From NCBI GenBank assembly GCA_029204045.2, contig CM055065.1, forward strand, positions 7,132,297 through 7,196,296: 64,000 nt of DNA, in the 5' to 3' direction. A program made the position numbers and the translations under genes. This document shows positions 36,501 to 48,962 of this stretch, piece after piece. This DNA is from Tillandsia leiboldiana (taxonomy: Eukaryota > Streptophyta > Magnoliopsida > Poales > Bromeliaceae). Position 1 is the stretch's first letter. Each line of letters begins with the position of its first letter. The notes under the pieces were generated by a model. That model worked only from the letters and a program-made list of their open reading frames with translations. It searched no databases and was not told the DNA's origin.

Positions 36501-37036
36501 GGAATTAATTCCCTGTTGCTACAGTAACGGGCCGGCCCGGCACTATGCTGCCGGGCCGCCACGCGTCGCACTCCCGCGCAATAGCACCCGCGCCCGATCG
36601 CCGCCATGTGTCGCTTCCCGACAGGCCAATCCACGCGGCCAATTGGGAGGCGACACGTGGCCTCCCTTATCCGCCCGCAGCAGCGCCTGCCCGCGCTGCT
36701 GCCCGCGCCTGCCCGGCCTGCCCGCGCCTGCTGCGTGGGCCGGGCTCGCTGCACCGCGCCTCCGCTCCTGCTATGTGGCGTACGGGACCAACGGGAAGCC
36801 GCCACGTGGCAACCCTTGGGTCCAAACTTCGCGTTGAGTCCAATATTAATATCCCTTGCGCGCGAAACCACTTCTAAACATCCGACAGGATCATCAGACA
36901 ACTCTCGTGATCCATTTAACACACCGGGTCCATCACAATGTCCAATTGGTGCACAAATACCACCGACACGCCACATAGGCCTCTAGGAGCTGCAGATGCA
37001 ATAGTAGTCTAATAGTGGGAATTTCGGGTCTTCACA
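33507..37036 (-). mobile_element. LTR F, 5' LTR of element E/F, 3530 bp
   Basis: Minus-oriented, TGTGAAGACC at 37036 to GGGGCGTGACA at 33507. Relative to E it has lost a block of about 265 bp (junction near 35225) and one of about 280 bp (junction near 36813). TTTAAAAG promoter box at 36473-36480. G-box CACGTG near 36654 and 36803. Confidence 0.88.
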
Positions 37037-37341
37037 GTAGGTTTGGCGCAGGCTTGACTAACCCTATGAGGCAGTCATTGAGATTGGGTGATATTGGGAG
37101 AGTGATTGCATAGCATGTTCATAGATGAGATTTCCTTTGAGCATGGTACTTGAGGCATATTATTAGTAGTGAGGGTGTATGCATAGCAGGATCAGAGTAG
37201 AGTTTTCTTGAGCATGATGTTGGTACATACTAGCTGTAGTTCCATTCCTGCTTTCAGCTTTTATCTATATATTTGCATACCTATCTGTTTTGCCTCCAGT
37301 AGACTTAGTGGGCATACCGTGGATATTGGGACGGTACCCAC
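37037..37341 (+). mobile_element. Fragment of a related plus-strand LTR
   Basis: Contains GGCGCAGG and TTGACT at the start and a GACTTAGTGGGCATACCGTGG...GTACCCAC end. These match, with divergence, the R/U5 part of LTR A near 20925-21155. It is bounded on both sides by other elements (F ends at 37036, C starts at 37342), so it is what remains of an older copy. Confidence 0.6.
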
Positions 37342-40300
37342 TGTGAGGACCTGGATCCCCACGATGAGATTACCGGTTCATCTACAGCTCCCTGGGGCCT
37401 ATGTGGCGTGTTGGTGGGATTTGTGCCCCATTTGGACATTAGTGTTGGGCTCTGTGTGTTTAATGGATCACGTGGGTGATCATTGGACTCCGTCGGATCG
37501 TTAGAAGTGGTTTCGCGCGAAGTGGATATTAAATTTGGACTCAGCGCAAGGTTTGGACCAAGGATTACCTTTCCGGATGCCTTCGGCAAATTTTGGAGTT
37601 GGAATTTGGCGAAATGGACATCAAATTCGGATTCAGCGCGCGAAAACGGTTAAAACGGACTACCCACTTGTTATTTTTGAGCACCGGACACTGTTCACGC
37701 CGGAACAGTGTTTCCGGCACCGGCGGCGGCGGCGCGCGGCGGCCGGCAGCGGCGGAGCGCGGCGGAGCAGGCGCGGGCGGGTGCGCGGTCCACCGCGGGG
37801 GCGTGCACCGGTCGCGGGCCACGTGGCGGTTCCCGGTTGGGCCGGCGCGGGGGCGCGGTCCACGGGAAAAGGCGCGGTGCATGGTGGACCGGAGGGTGAC
37901 ACGTGGCGGCTTTTGATTCGACTGTGCTGTGGACCGGGTCCACGGTGTGAGTGTGGGGTGGCCTCGGGGCGCGTGCCTGGCAGGGGGGCGCAGGCGGCGC
38001 TGACAGCGCGCACGTGGGCGTGGCAGCGACGCGTTGACTGGGTGCGTGCCACGTGTCGGCTGTGCAGTGAGGCACGTGTCGTGCAGTGGACGGTCCGGAG
38101 TGCTGTCGCCTGTTTGGGCGGGCGACGTGGAGGCCCAGGAAAGTTTCGGGCTGCTACAGTGAACTTTCGGGCTGCTACAGTGCGCGCCCGAAAGTTCCCT
38201 GCGCCCGGAAATGGGGACAAATCCGGTATTTCGTCATTTGTTTCTGCAGCCTATAAAAGGCGATCCGAGCCTTCTTCTTCTCCTTTTTCCGCCATTTCCA
38301 AGCCTCCTCTCGCCGGAGTGTCTTCAGCAAAGTTGATCCTCGTGTTCGGCTGCATCTTTCTGCATAGTTTTGGGATTTTTGGTGGCACGCTTATCGAGGT
38401 TTCTATTTTTACGGCGCGGCGCGACGCTCGTTCGTTTGTGGTCTTCTTCGTCGCGTTTTGGTGCGAGGACTCCCCCGGCTTACCCCGAGCACCTTTTTCA
38501 GTGATTCTTGCGCCGTTGGCTTCACGACAGGTAGGGCTATGTTTTCCATGTTTACTGGTTTTTCCCATTCCGAGCTTTTCATGGGTCTTTCGGATCATCT
38601 TGTAACCCCTTTTTCTGGGCGGAGTTCTGGGACAGCGGCGCGGTGTTTTGGCGACATCTTCGCGCACAGGCATCGGATTGGGGCGATTCAAGAGGCGATT
38701 TGCATCTACACATCACGAGGAATATGCCCAAATTTTCTTGGAATTTTCTGAATATTTCTCGAAGGTGAAGATTATCTGTGAACAGTAATTGTTGCTACAG
38801 TTTTTGAGTGTAGTTTGATTCGGGGTAGTTCCCTTGTCGGAATTGTTTCTCAGTGTAGGAAGCTCGGAATTGGACATGCAGGTACTCGTTTCGAAGGTAT
38901 CGACGCGAGGATTACTGTGGTATTTTTATTGGATTTTTCTGGGCACTTGCAGCAGGTGAAATATGAGCGGCTTTGGGACTGATTTTCAGATTGTGTATGT
39001 TTGGTTGATTTTGGAATAAAAGTGTAATGTTAAGCCTTATTGTTGTACTCAGGGGTGTTTTCAGCTGTTTGGAGCCAAGGCTTGCGCGACTTGTACCGAG
39101 GGTGTTTTGTTGGCAGATTTTGGACCGCGGGCGTCTACCCACTTCACCGACTTCAGGTTTGCCTTGGGTTAAGCGCTTCAGGTGGGTGAGCTTATTATCA
39201 GTAATTGTTTAAGGCAATGTTTATGTTGTGGCAAGTATAAGTCCACTTGTGGGGATGTCACCCCTCTATGACTGATGCATGCATGTGTAGGGTACATAGT
39301 TTATATTGGTAAGTAGGTAAGCTTGTTATTGATATTGGTATAAATGATTGCAAGAATAGTATTTATGAGGTATACTGAGGACTTGCATGACTTGGACATC
39401 TGTGTGATGACTAGTGTAAGCTTACCTAGGATAATGTTACCCTATGAAATTATATAACATGCCATGTTAGCACATAGCCTTTCTTGTGGGTGGATTATGA
39501 TTTGGGACAGGATTTCGTAGCTATGTGCGGATTTGTACTCTGAGGAGTTATTGTGATCATTCTATTGATGAACCCTTGAATTGTGGACAGGTCTAGTTTT
39601 GGGATTCCGGCATGTTGTTTATTCCTAAAGGAACTATTATTATGCTTTACCCCCTTTATTTCCTTGAGGACATTGCATGCTTGTATGGTCATGTAGTTAG
39701 GCCATCTTTTACTGCTGCACTTACTTATTGGAACTTGACTTAGGAGAAAACCATGCTTTTCCTTTCTCCTTCTTGCTAGTCAGGTGGTCAGTGTTGCTCG
39801 GGTTCGAGCAGGGGTCTGGGTAGTGTAGTCGGGACTTCGTGTCTGGGACAGGTTGGTTTAGTTGTGGGCTTTGCGGCAACCGCGGATATTGGGCGGTTGA
39901 CCGGATGTTTCTCTATGCACCTGATTGGGTATCAGTTTACTTAGTGGATGGAGTTTCCCACTTATCGTTCAGTTGCATCCGATTGAGGTCGGGTCTTCCT
40001 TGATGGTTGAGTTTTTCCCACTTTGATCAGATTGATGATCAAGTCCTGCTGATTAGAGATACTGAGAGATACTTGTTACTGAGATGTACTTTACTCGTGT
40101 GGGTCGCTCCCCTCGAGTGCCACTCCGGAGGTAGGCTTGACCGAGCCGTGTGCCGGTCTGTTACTTATATTTTTGACCGAGCCGTGTGCCGGTCCGTTAC
40201 ATATCTTGAGATCGAGCCGTGTGCCGATCAGTTACTGAGTTCGACAGCAGAGCAGGCAGTATCGGGTGTCTTACCGGTTCATTTGATTGGGTTTATTTCG

Positions 40301-41362
40301 GTCAGATACTTTTATTGTTACACTCGTGCCTGGGGGCCGAGTGTAGACTGGTAGTTGAGTTTAGATCAGTGATAGTATTGTTGAGAGCCGTCTGGTTGAC
40401 GGTGGTCCCGTGTTGTTGCGAGTACTTTGACCGCTGTGTGAGAGGTTGAGCGTCATGATTCTATCCGTCTGAGAGAGAGCGTGGATTTTGACCATAGCCT
40501 GCATGTTTCTCTACTCGATAGCGAGCTTGTCCGTTTGGACGCCCTACGTAATTCCTGCCCGTCAGCGGGAGGTGGTTGTAGGTGGGCGCAGGTTTGACTG
40601 GACCAGATGTGGCAGTCAGCTCGATTGGGTCGATGGTGCACTTCATGTGCTAGTGGTTGCTTACCACTGTTTGGTTCTCCCCCTTTTTGCCTTTAGTTAG
40701 GGGCAGGGTAGCTGTCGAGAGTCTCCAGCCTACTCATTTCAGTCTTATGACTTGGGTTAGTTTTTGTCTCTTGAGGACTTGGTGGGCAGACCGTCGGGTC
40801 TGGCGGTGGTACCCACTGAGAACTCCCTTTTTGGTGTAGTTCTCACACCCTTCGGGGGTTTTCCCCCATTTTTCCTCTCCTCTCCTTTGTTTTGCAGAGT
40901 CTTGCGGGTGTTGCCGACTCTGCGGATGTTGATCGTGCGAGGGAGTCGCGAGCTAGATCCCTACCCGCGTTGGAGAGTAGCGGTACCCTTCAGAGGAGAT
41001 CATCAGTGGATTAGTCATCAGTGGATTAGTTGTTTCTTTTTCCTCTTTTGAGAGACTTTTGTAGTGAGGATATTTTGTATTGAGAGACTGTACACTGTTG
41101 TATATTGGAGTTACCTCCCGGTTGGGTTTAGAGCTTGTACTTGAGGATATTGTATTATTATTATTTTGGGAGGCAGACAGTGTTGTTTATTTCCAGTTGT
41201 ACAGTGATTGATTTTAGGTACAGCAGATTTTTATTTATAGCTCTGATATCTGTTTAGTTATAGTACTTTTCTTGCAGGTAGGACGCTTCGCCTATGCAGG
41301 TTGGCATAGGTGGCGGATCTGTTTGGCGGGCCCGGGTCGCAGTTTCGACCCGGGGCGTGACA
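37342..41362 (+). mobile_element. LTR C, 4021 bp, mosaic
   Basis: Complete TG...CA LTR. From 37342 to about 40530 it differs from A and D by frequent substitutions, a different GC-rich U3 and a different minisatellite (40139-40236, ~35-bp units with CGAGCCGTGTGCCG). From about 40530 to the end I see only two one-base indels relative to A. It also matches A rather than D at the A/D difference near 41217 (TTTTAGGTACAG). The left flank is cccac, not cactc. TATAAAAGG box at 38252-38260. Confidence 0.85.
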
Positions 41363-44300
41363 GATTAGAGTGGTATCAGAGCCTAGGTTGTAGGTCATGG
41401 TGGACTTAGAAACCCTAGGCTTTTGGTTTGACCCTTGGTTGACTTTGTGAGAGTCGTGATTTTGCGAGAGTCCTGATTGAGTTTTATACCTCTCCCAAGG
41501 GACGGGAGGAGTGATTGGCATGTTTATTCTCCTAAGTAATTATGTTGGCTGCAGACAACATAATGCTGTGGAATGGGTGACATGCTTTAGACTTTCGCTG
41601 GATTGGGTCGAGTGTTGTTGTGTGCTGTTTTGTTGTTTCGTCGTGGCGAGCGGTGTCTCCCCGACGCTGGGTTTTGACCCGTGTGCTTCCTGTCATGGCA
41701 GTTGAGCTTGAGCAGTTCGTTTTGGGCCGGATACCCGGATTGAGGTCAGAGAACCCCGGACCCAGATGACAGGATTGTCAGAGGCTTATCAGCGGCTGTG
41801 AGAGCAGCTGGTCTTGGTGACACAGTTGTCGGAGCACTGAGTAGCCCCCTCTGTGCCAATGTTTAGTGTCGAAGCACCGAGGCAGGGTGGATGGTTGACG
41901 GCTGGTGAGCTGTGGGACATGATCGACCTATTGAGCCATATTTGGCAGATGAACCACCCCGACTCGTAAGATTGAGTTTGGAGCCTTTGGAGGCAGAGTC
42001 GCGGCTGGTGGTGATGGAGTGATTAATTGAGAGCCTCCCTGTGCTTGTGAGTGTATGCAGTTGTTGAACTGCGCGCTCCAGATTCGAGGGACGAGGCGCA
42101 TAGGATATATGAGACTGGGAGTGGATTGCGCCAGGACACCTTTCTGTTATTCAGTCCCTCCATTGTAGATTTAGACGCCTCGTTGGAGCAGGCATTATGT
42201 ATGGAGCGTGGCATTGCAGTTCCTTTGGATAGGGATCAGCCGCCAGAGGTGAGTTCTGGATTTTGGAGCTTGGCGCCGGATGATGGAGGACAGATCGGCC
42301 GGCAGGGGCATGCCTAATTTCTTTTCCTGGATAACGAGTTCCCGAGATGTCAGAGGACGGGTGGACCCTGAAGGCAACATCAGTATTTTTTTTTTTTTTT
42401 ATTTGAGTGGCGCAGCGATAGCGTGGATTTGTTATCTGAGGAGGACCTTATTCGTCGCCTCAATGTGATCAGAGACAGAGGTCGTGCTTCCTTGTGATAG
42501 CCCTGATTTTCAGGCAGATTGAGCGACAACCACTTGCCTTGAGCGGATGAATCTGTGCCGCCCGGTTGGAGGGCGCCACGGTAGTGGATTGAGTGTCGCA
42601 GGTGGGATTTCACCACGGTAGTCGGAGTTAGAGCATGTTCCACTCTTACATATGTTAGAGGCAGATTTGTTACCACGTGCACTAGAGGTACAGGTTCCTG
42701 TTGTTGTTGTGCACGTGGAGGAGGCTTTTGGATCATGTCCAGTGCGGCCGAGACCGCGAGATACCGGCAGAATTATTGGAAATTATAGCAATTAGGTGTT
42801 TTGACCTTATGCTTGAGATTGTTGGGCACTATGCCACAGGATGTTCGACTGCGGCAAGAGAGGACTTTGATCTTCGGCAAGGCGGGCAATTGGAGGCATG
42901 CTCGTTGGGGTTGTTGGAGCACTCTGGTTTTAGCGACAGGGTGAGAGGTGCTTACGGCGGCACCGGGACTCAGGGATATCTCTGTTGCCCACGAGATCCC
43001 GGGTGTGATTTCACCTTAGTTGTTGGTAATGCCGCCGGTTAGGGAGATAGAGATTGCGTTTGACGTGGTTCGAGGAACCGCGCCACCCGGGACAGCACCT
43101 CATTGGATATCGCCGGTAGAGCTGAGTGAGAGCCGATGGCACTGTTTCAGGGTCCGATGGATCGAGGGGTCTGTTTGACCTAGCGCCACGCCGTTGGTAT
43201 ACAGTGGTGATGCCACATCGTTGATACACGAATGTGAGGGTCCTTTTATGGTATCTTGGACCTTATGTTGGAGTTATACTCCGGTAGTTGGTGTATGATG
43301 CGGGTACCCACTGGGAGTTGGACAGCCGAGGACTTCGCTTAGAGGGCGTTTTGGACACGGTGGGGGGCATCATGAGTTGTTAGCGAGGCCCAATGGAATG
43401 ACGAATGCCTTGTGGACTTCAAGATCTGAGGGATTGTATGTCCCGGTTGTACTTGGACGGACTGGGAGTGGTGTCTTCCGAGGATATTTTGATTCCCTCC
43501 CAGAGTGACTTGGAGTACGAGGAGCACTTTGTGGATGTGCTACCATGCCCGTGTGGATGAAGCGGTATGCCAGGTTATTGAGGTACGAGTTGTAGCTGCA
43601 GAAGCATACCTTCTTGGGTCGCTTTGTTCGGGCCGTAGGGGCGGCGGTGGAACCCGACCAAGTGGATGTTATTCAAGTTGACTGAGACCAACTTTCATTC
43701 TTGAGGTGAGGAGCTTCTAGACTTGGCGGTGCCGAGAGAGCATGGCCAATGGATAATGTGACTGGTATTAGCGCCAATGCTAGTGTTTCCTGTGTTGGGA
43801 GATGGAATTGTGTGTTTTGGTGGTGCCTCCCATTGTGGCGGTAGAGTTACCGTGGGTGGATCTTCGGTCCACACTTCATTAGTCCAACCCTATGAGTGTT
43901 GGGGCAGGATGAACCGCTGTTTTGCAGGCAGCTTGGATCCCACAGTTGAGCCTCTCAGTACGCCTTTTATTCCCAGCTTTGATTGATATACCTGGGCGTA
44001 GGCCATGCCTGCTTGGCTATCGGTGTTGATTACTCAGCATTTCCGTTCTTTACCATGTGATAGATCAGGATTTCAGCTTCAGTTTACAGTATTCGCCATG
44101 CGGTGCCGATGGAGGTTACAGCTTTCAGCATGTTGAATGGGATTTATGCGGATTGTCGTTGCTGGTTCGGATTTTTGACCGTGATTTAGGGCATCAGCAT
44201 TATGATCGCCTTTTTGCCAGTTTTCAGTCCCGTTCACTGACGGTTTGATCCCCGTCAGGGTGTCCTTTATTAGTTGAGAGATCGACTTCGACTCGTGCGT

Positions 44301-44873
44301 CTGTTTGGGTTTTGTTGGCATGTTGAGTGACCAACTGTGGCATGAGATTGTGTCTCTTGGGGACCCCTTTTGAGGGTAGCCCGTGGGTGAGTAGCCCATT
44401 CGGGTGATTTTGGATCGGGAAGCAACCGAGAGAAGACCCCAGCCTATTGGATGAATGCGTGGGTATGCTTCGGGTCACCTTGTTGAGATTTACACCAGGA
44501 TGTGGTTTGGTGCGTGTTGCACCGATGGTTATTCTGTTTTTCCCCCAGCTTTTGATGGAGCCTCTGTGTTGTTTTACGTCTCAGCTCAGGTGTGTTTTAC
44601 TTTTGGATCCCTCGCCGTGATTGACTTGTCCATTGAGATCTGTGATTGTTGGAGTACGAGGAACGCCCGTTGCGAATTCTGGCTCGAGAGATGAGGCAAT
44701 TGCGCAATCGGGCCATGCCGTACTGGGTATTGTTGTTATTGGGGAGTGATCACGGGGAGTGTGTGGTGTGTGGGAGCTGGAGGCGTGATTGATGGATAGC
44801 TACCCGTGGTATTTGTGACTCCTGGTGGATCTGAGCTAGTTTCGAGGACGAAACTTTCCTTAGTGGGGGAGGA
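41363..44873 (+). pseudogene. Interior copy 2 (int2): decayed gag-pol
   Basis: Nearly the same sequence as int1 (3511 versus 3510 bp). The differences I saw are mainly one-base indels in homopolymers, for example in the T run near 42387 and the T, G and A runs near 42728, 43001 and 44852. Primer site 41371-41383, leader palindrome 41542-41561, polypurine tract 44862-44873. It could be a very recent duplicate or the same DNA assembled twice; I favour the latter. Confidence 0.8.
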
Positions 44874-47800
44874 TGTGAGGACCTGGATTCTCACGACGTG
44901 ACTACTGTTGCATCTGCAGCTCCTGGAGGCCAATGTGGCGTGTCGGTGGCGTTTGTGCCCCAATTGGACATTAGTGTTGGGCTCAGTGTGTTAAATGGAT
45001 CACGTGGGTGATCGGTGGACTCCGTCGGAGCTCCAGAAGTGGTTTCGCGCGTCATGGATATTAAAATTGGACCCAGCGCGAAGTTTGGATCAAGGAACAT
45101 CTTCCCGGATGCCTTCGGCAATTTTTGGAGTTGGAATTTGGCGAAATGGACATCAAATTCGGATTCAGCGCGCGAAAACGGTCAAAACGGACTACCCACT
45201 TGTTATTTTTGAGCACCGGACACTGTTCACGCCGGAACAGTGTTTCCGGCGGCGGCGGCGGCGGCGGAGCAGCCGCAGGCAGCGCGGCGGACGGAGGCGC
45301 GGGCCGCCCGGTCCACGCGGCGGGCGTGCACCGGGGGCTGGACGCGTGGCGGCTCGGGAGTGGGCCGGTCCGCGGGGCGCGGTCTACGGAGAGTGCGGGG
45401 CGCACGGTGGACCGGGGTGGACACGTGGCAGTGTCGGAGTGGTCGGTTTAGTGGACTTGGTCTACCGAGCAGGCGGGCGTGGTGCATGGACCGGCGGGAC
45501 ACGTGGCGCACACCGGTTGGCCGGTCCACGTGCACTCGGTCCACGGTGCACCTGCGGGCGCCTCGGGATGCGTGCGCGCAGAGGCGCAGGCGGCGGGCGC
45601 AGAGCGCACGTGGGCGTGGTCGGGCGGATTCCCGCGCTTGGGGAGGACACGTGTCGGCGTCTGGGGGGCGCGACGTGTCGCGCGGGGAGCGGCTGGGGTT
45701 ACTGTCGCCTGTTTGGCGGGTGACGTGGAGGCCCAGGATGGATTCGGGCGGCTACAGTGTTCGCGCGCGGGGATTTCGGGCTGCTACAGTGCGCGCCCGA
45801 AAACCCCCAGCGCCCGGAAAGTGGGACATATCCGGTATTTCTCCATTTGTTTCTGCAGCCTATAAAAGCGATCCGAGCTCCCTTTCTTCCCCTTTTTTCG
45901 CCATTTTCGAGCCTCCTCTCGCCTGGGTGCCTTCAGCAAAGTTGATCCCCGAGTTTGGCTGCATCTTTCTGCAAAGTTTTGGGATTTTTGGTGGCACGCT
46001 TATCGAGGTTTCCATTTTTATGGCGCGGCACGACGCTCGTTCGTTTGTGGTCTTCTTCGTCGCGTTTTGGTGCGAGGACTCCCCCGGCTTACCCCGAGCA
46101 CCTTTTTCAGTGATTCTTGCGCCGTTGGCTTCACGACAGGTAGGGATATGTTTCCCATGTTTACTGGTTTTTCCCATTCCGAGCTTTTCATGGGTTTTTC
46201 GGATCATCTTGTAACCTCTTTTCTGGGGCGGAGTTCTGGGACAGCGGAGCGGTGTTTTGGTGATATCTTGGCGCACAGGCATCGGATTGGGGCGATTCAA
46301 GAGGCGATTTGCATCTACACATCACGAGGAATATGCCCAAATTTTCTTGGAATTTTATGAATATTCCTCGAAGGTGAAGAATATCTGTGAACAGTAGTTA
46401 TTGCTACAGTTTTTGAGAGTAGTTTAATTCGGGGTGGTTCCCTTGTCGGAATTGTTTCTCAGTGTAGGAAGCTCGGAATTGGACGTGCAGGTACTCGTTT
46501 CGAAGGTATCGACGCGAGGATTTCTGTGGTATTTTTATTGGATTTTTCTGGGCACTTTCGGCAGGTAAAATAAGCACGGCTTTGGGACTGATTTTCAGAT
46601 TGTGTATGCTTGGTTAATTTTGGAATAAAAGTGTAATGTTGAGCCTTATTGGTGTACTTAGGGGTGTTTTCAGCTGTTTGGGGCCAAGGCTTGCGCGACT
46701 TGTACCGAGGGTGTTATGTTGGCAGATTTTGGACCGTGGGCGTCTACCCACTTCACCGACTTCAGGTTTGCCTTGGTTTAAGCGCTTCAGGTGGGTAAGC
46801 TTATTATCAGTAATTGTTTAAGGCAATGAATATGCTGTGGCAAATATAAGTGCACTTGTGGGGATGCCACCCCTCTATGACTGATGCATGCATGTTTAGG
46901 ATACATGGTTTATGTTGGTAAGTAGGTAAGCTTGTTAATGATATTGGTATAAATGATTGCAAGAATAGTATTTATGAGATATACTGAGGACTGGCATGAC
47001 TTGGACATCTATGTGATGATTAGTGTAAGCTTACCTAGGATAATGTTACCCTATGAGATTATGTAACATGCCATGTTAGCACATAGCCTTTCATGTAGTT
47101 GGATTATGCTTTGGGACAGGATTTCGTAGCTATGTGCGGATTTGTACTCTGAGGAGTTATTATGATCATTCTATTGATGAACCCTGAATTGTGGACAGAT
47201 CTAGTTTTGAGATTCCGGCATGTTGTTTATTCCTAAAGGAACTATTATTATGCTTTACCCCCTTTTATTTCCTTGAGGACCATTGCATGCTTGTATGGTC
47301 ATGTAGTTAGGCCATTTTTTACTGCTGCACTACTTATTGGAACTTGACTTAGGAGAAACCATGCTTTTCCTTTCTCCTTCTTGTTAGTCAGGTGGTCAGT
47401 GTTGCTCGGGTTCGAGCAGGGGGTCTGGGTAGTGTAGTCGGGACTTCGTGTCTGGGACAGGTTGGTTTAGTTGTGGGGCTTTGCGGCAACCGCGGATATT
47501 GGGCGGTTGACCGGATGTTTCTCTATGCACCTGATTGGGTATCAGTTTTACTTAGTGGATGGAGTTTCCCACTTATCGTTCAGTTGCATCCGATTGAGGT
47601 CGGGTCTTTCCTTGATGGTTGAGTTTTTCCCACTTTGATCAGATTGATGATCATGTCCTGCTGTTTAGAGATACTGGTGATATTGATGACAGAGATGCTT
47701 TACTCGTGTGGGTAGCTCCCCTCGAGTGCCGCTCCGGAGTAGGCTTCAGACCGTGTTGGGTTCCGGTCAGACCGTGTTGGGTTCCGGTCAGACCGTGTCG

Positions 47801-48957
47801 GGTGCCGGTCAGACCGTGTTGGGTTCCGGTCATTTGGACAGAGCAGGCAGTACCGGGTTTTATACCGGTTCATTCGATTGAGTTTATTTCGGTCAAATAC
47901 TTTTATTGTTACACTCGTGCCTGGGGGCCGAGTGCAGACTGGTAGTTGAGTTTAGAGCAGTGCTAGTATTGTTGAGAGCCGTCTGGTTGACGGTGGTCCC
48001 GTGTTGTTGCGAGTACTTTGACCGCTGTGTGAGAGGTTGAGCATCTTGATTCTATCCGTTCTGAGAGAGAGCGTGGATTTTGACCATAGCTTGCATGATC
48101 CTCTATTCGATAGCGAGCTAGTCCGTTTGGACGCCCTACGTAATTCCTGCCCGTCAGCGGGAGGTGGTTGTAGGTGGGCGCAGGTTTGACTGGACCAGAT
48201 GTGGCAGTCAGCTCGATTGGGTCGATGGTGCACTTCATGTGCTAGTGGTTGCTTACCACTGTTTGGTTCTCCCCCTTTTTGCCTTTAGTTAGGGGCAGGG
48301 TAGCTGTCGAGAGTCTCCAGCCTACTCATTTCAGTCTTATGACTTGGGTTAGTTTTTGTCTCTTGAGGACTTGGTGGGCAGACCGTCGGGTCTGGCGGTG
48401 GTACCCACTGAGAACTCCCTTTTTGGTGTAGTTCTCACACCCTTCGGGGGTTTTCCCCCATTTTTCCTCTCCTCTCCTTTGTTTTGCAGAGTCTTGCGGG
48501 TGTTGCCGACTCTGCGGATGTTGATCGTGCGAGGGAGTCGCGAGCTAGATCCCTACCCGTCGTTGGAGAGTAGCGGTACCCTTCAGAGGAGATCATCAGT
48601 GGATTAGTCATCAGTGGATTAGTTGTTTCTTTTTCCTCTTTTGAGAGACTTTTGTAGTGAGGATATTTTGTATTGAGAGACTGTACACTGTTGTATATTG
48701 GAGTTACCTCCCGGTTGGGTTTAGAGCTTGTACTTGAGGATATTGTATTATTATTATTTTGGGAGGCAGACAGTGTTGTTTTATTTCCAGTTGTACAGTG
48801 ATTGATTTTAGTTACAGCAGATTTTTATTTATAGCTCTGATATCTGTTTAGTTATAGTACTTTTCTTGCAGGTAGGACGCTTCGCCTATGCAGGTTGGCA
48901 TAGGTGGCGGATCTGTTTGGCGGGCCCGGGTCGCAGTTTCGACCCCGGGGCGTGACA
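44874..48957 (+). mobile_element. LTR D (3' LTR), 4084 bp
   Basis: Same length and layout as A. TATAAAAG at 45861-45868, donor-like site near 46140, minisatellite about 47745-47832, U5 end at 48957. A and D differ by scattered substitutions (for example at 45464, 47212 and 48812), so the element is not brand-new. The right flank cactc matches the left flank of A. Confidence 0.92.
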
Positions 48958-48962
48958 CACTC
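48958..48962. other. Right target-site duplication of A-int-D (cactc)
   Basis: Partner of 17616-17620. Confidence 0.92.

Larger units (their letters stand above)
17621..48957 (+). mobile_element. Giant-LTR non-autonomous element A-int-D, as assembled
   Basis: Outer LTRs A (17621-21704) and D (44874-48957) are both 4084 bp and flanked by cactc. A single element would be about 11.7 kb: LTR, 3.5-kb decayed interior, LTR. As assembled it also contains a partial LTR B, a 100-N gap, element E/F, LTR C and a second interior. B carries D-type variants and the two interiors differ almost only by one-base homopolymer indels, so I suspect that part of 25215-44873 is a false join or duplication. The family has LARD-like proportions: very long LTRs and no working genes. 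Confidence 0.75.

Noticed and set aside
17621..48957. Two independent complete insertions, A-int1-B and C-int2-D
   Set aside because: A and D share the target duplication, while B with its flank and C with its flank do not give matching duplications. Independent insertions would also not leave interiors that differ only in homopolymer lengths.
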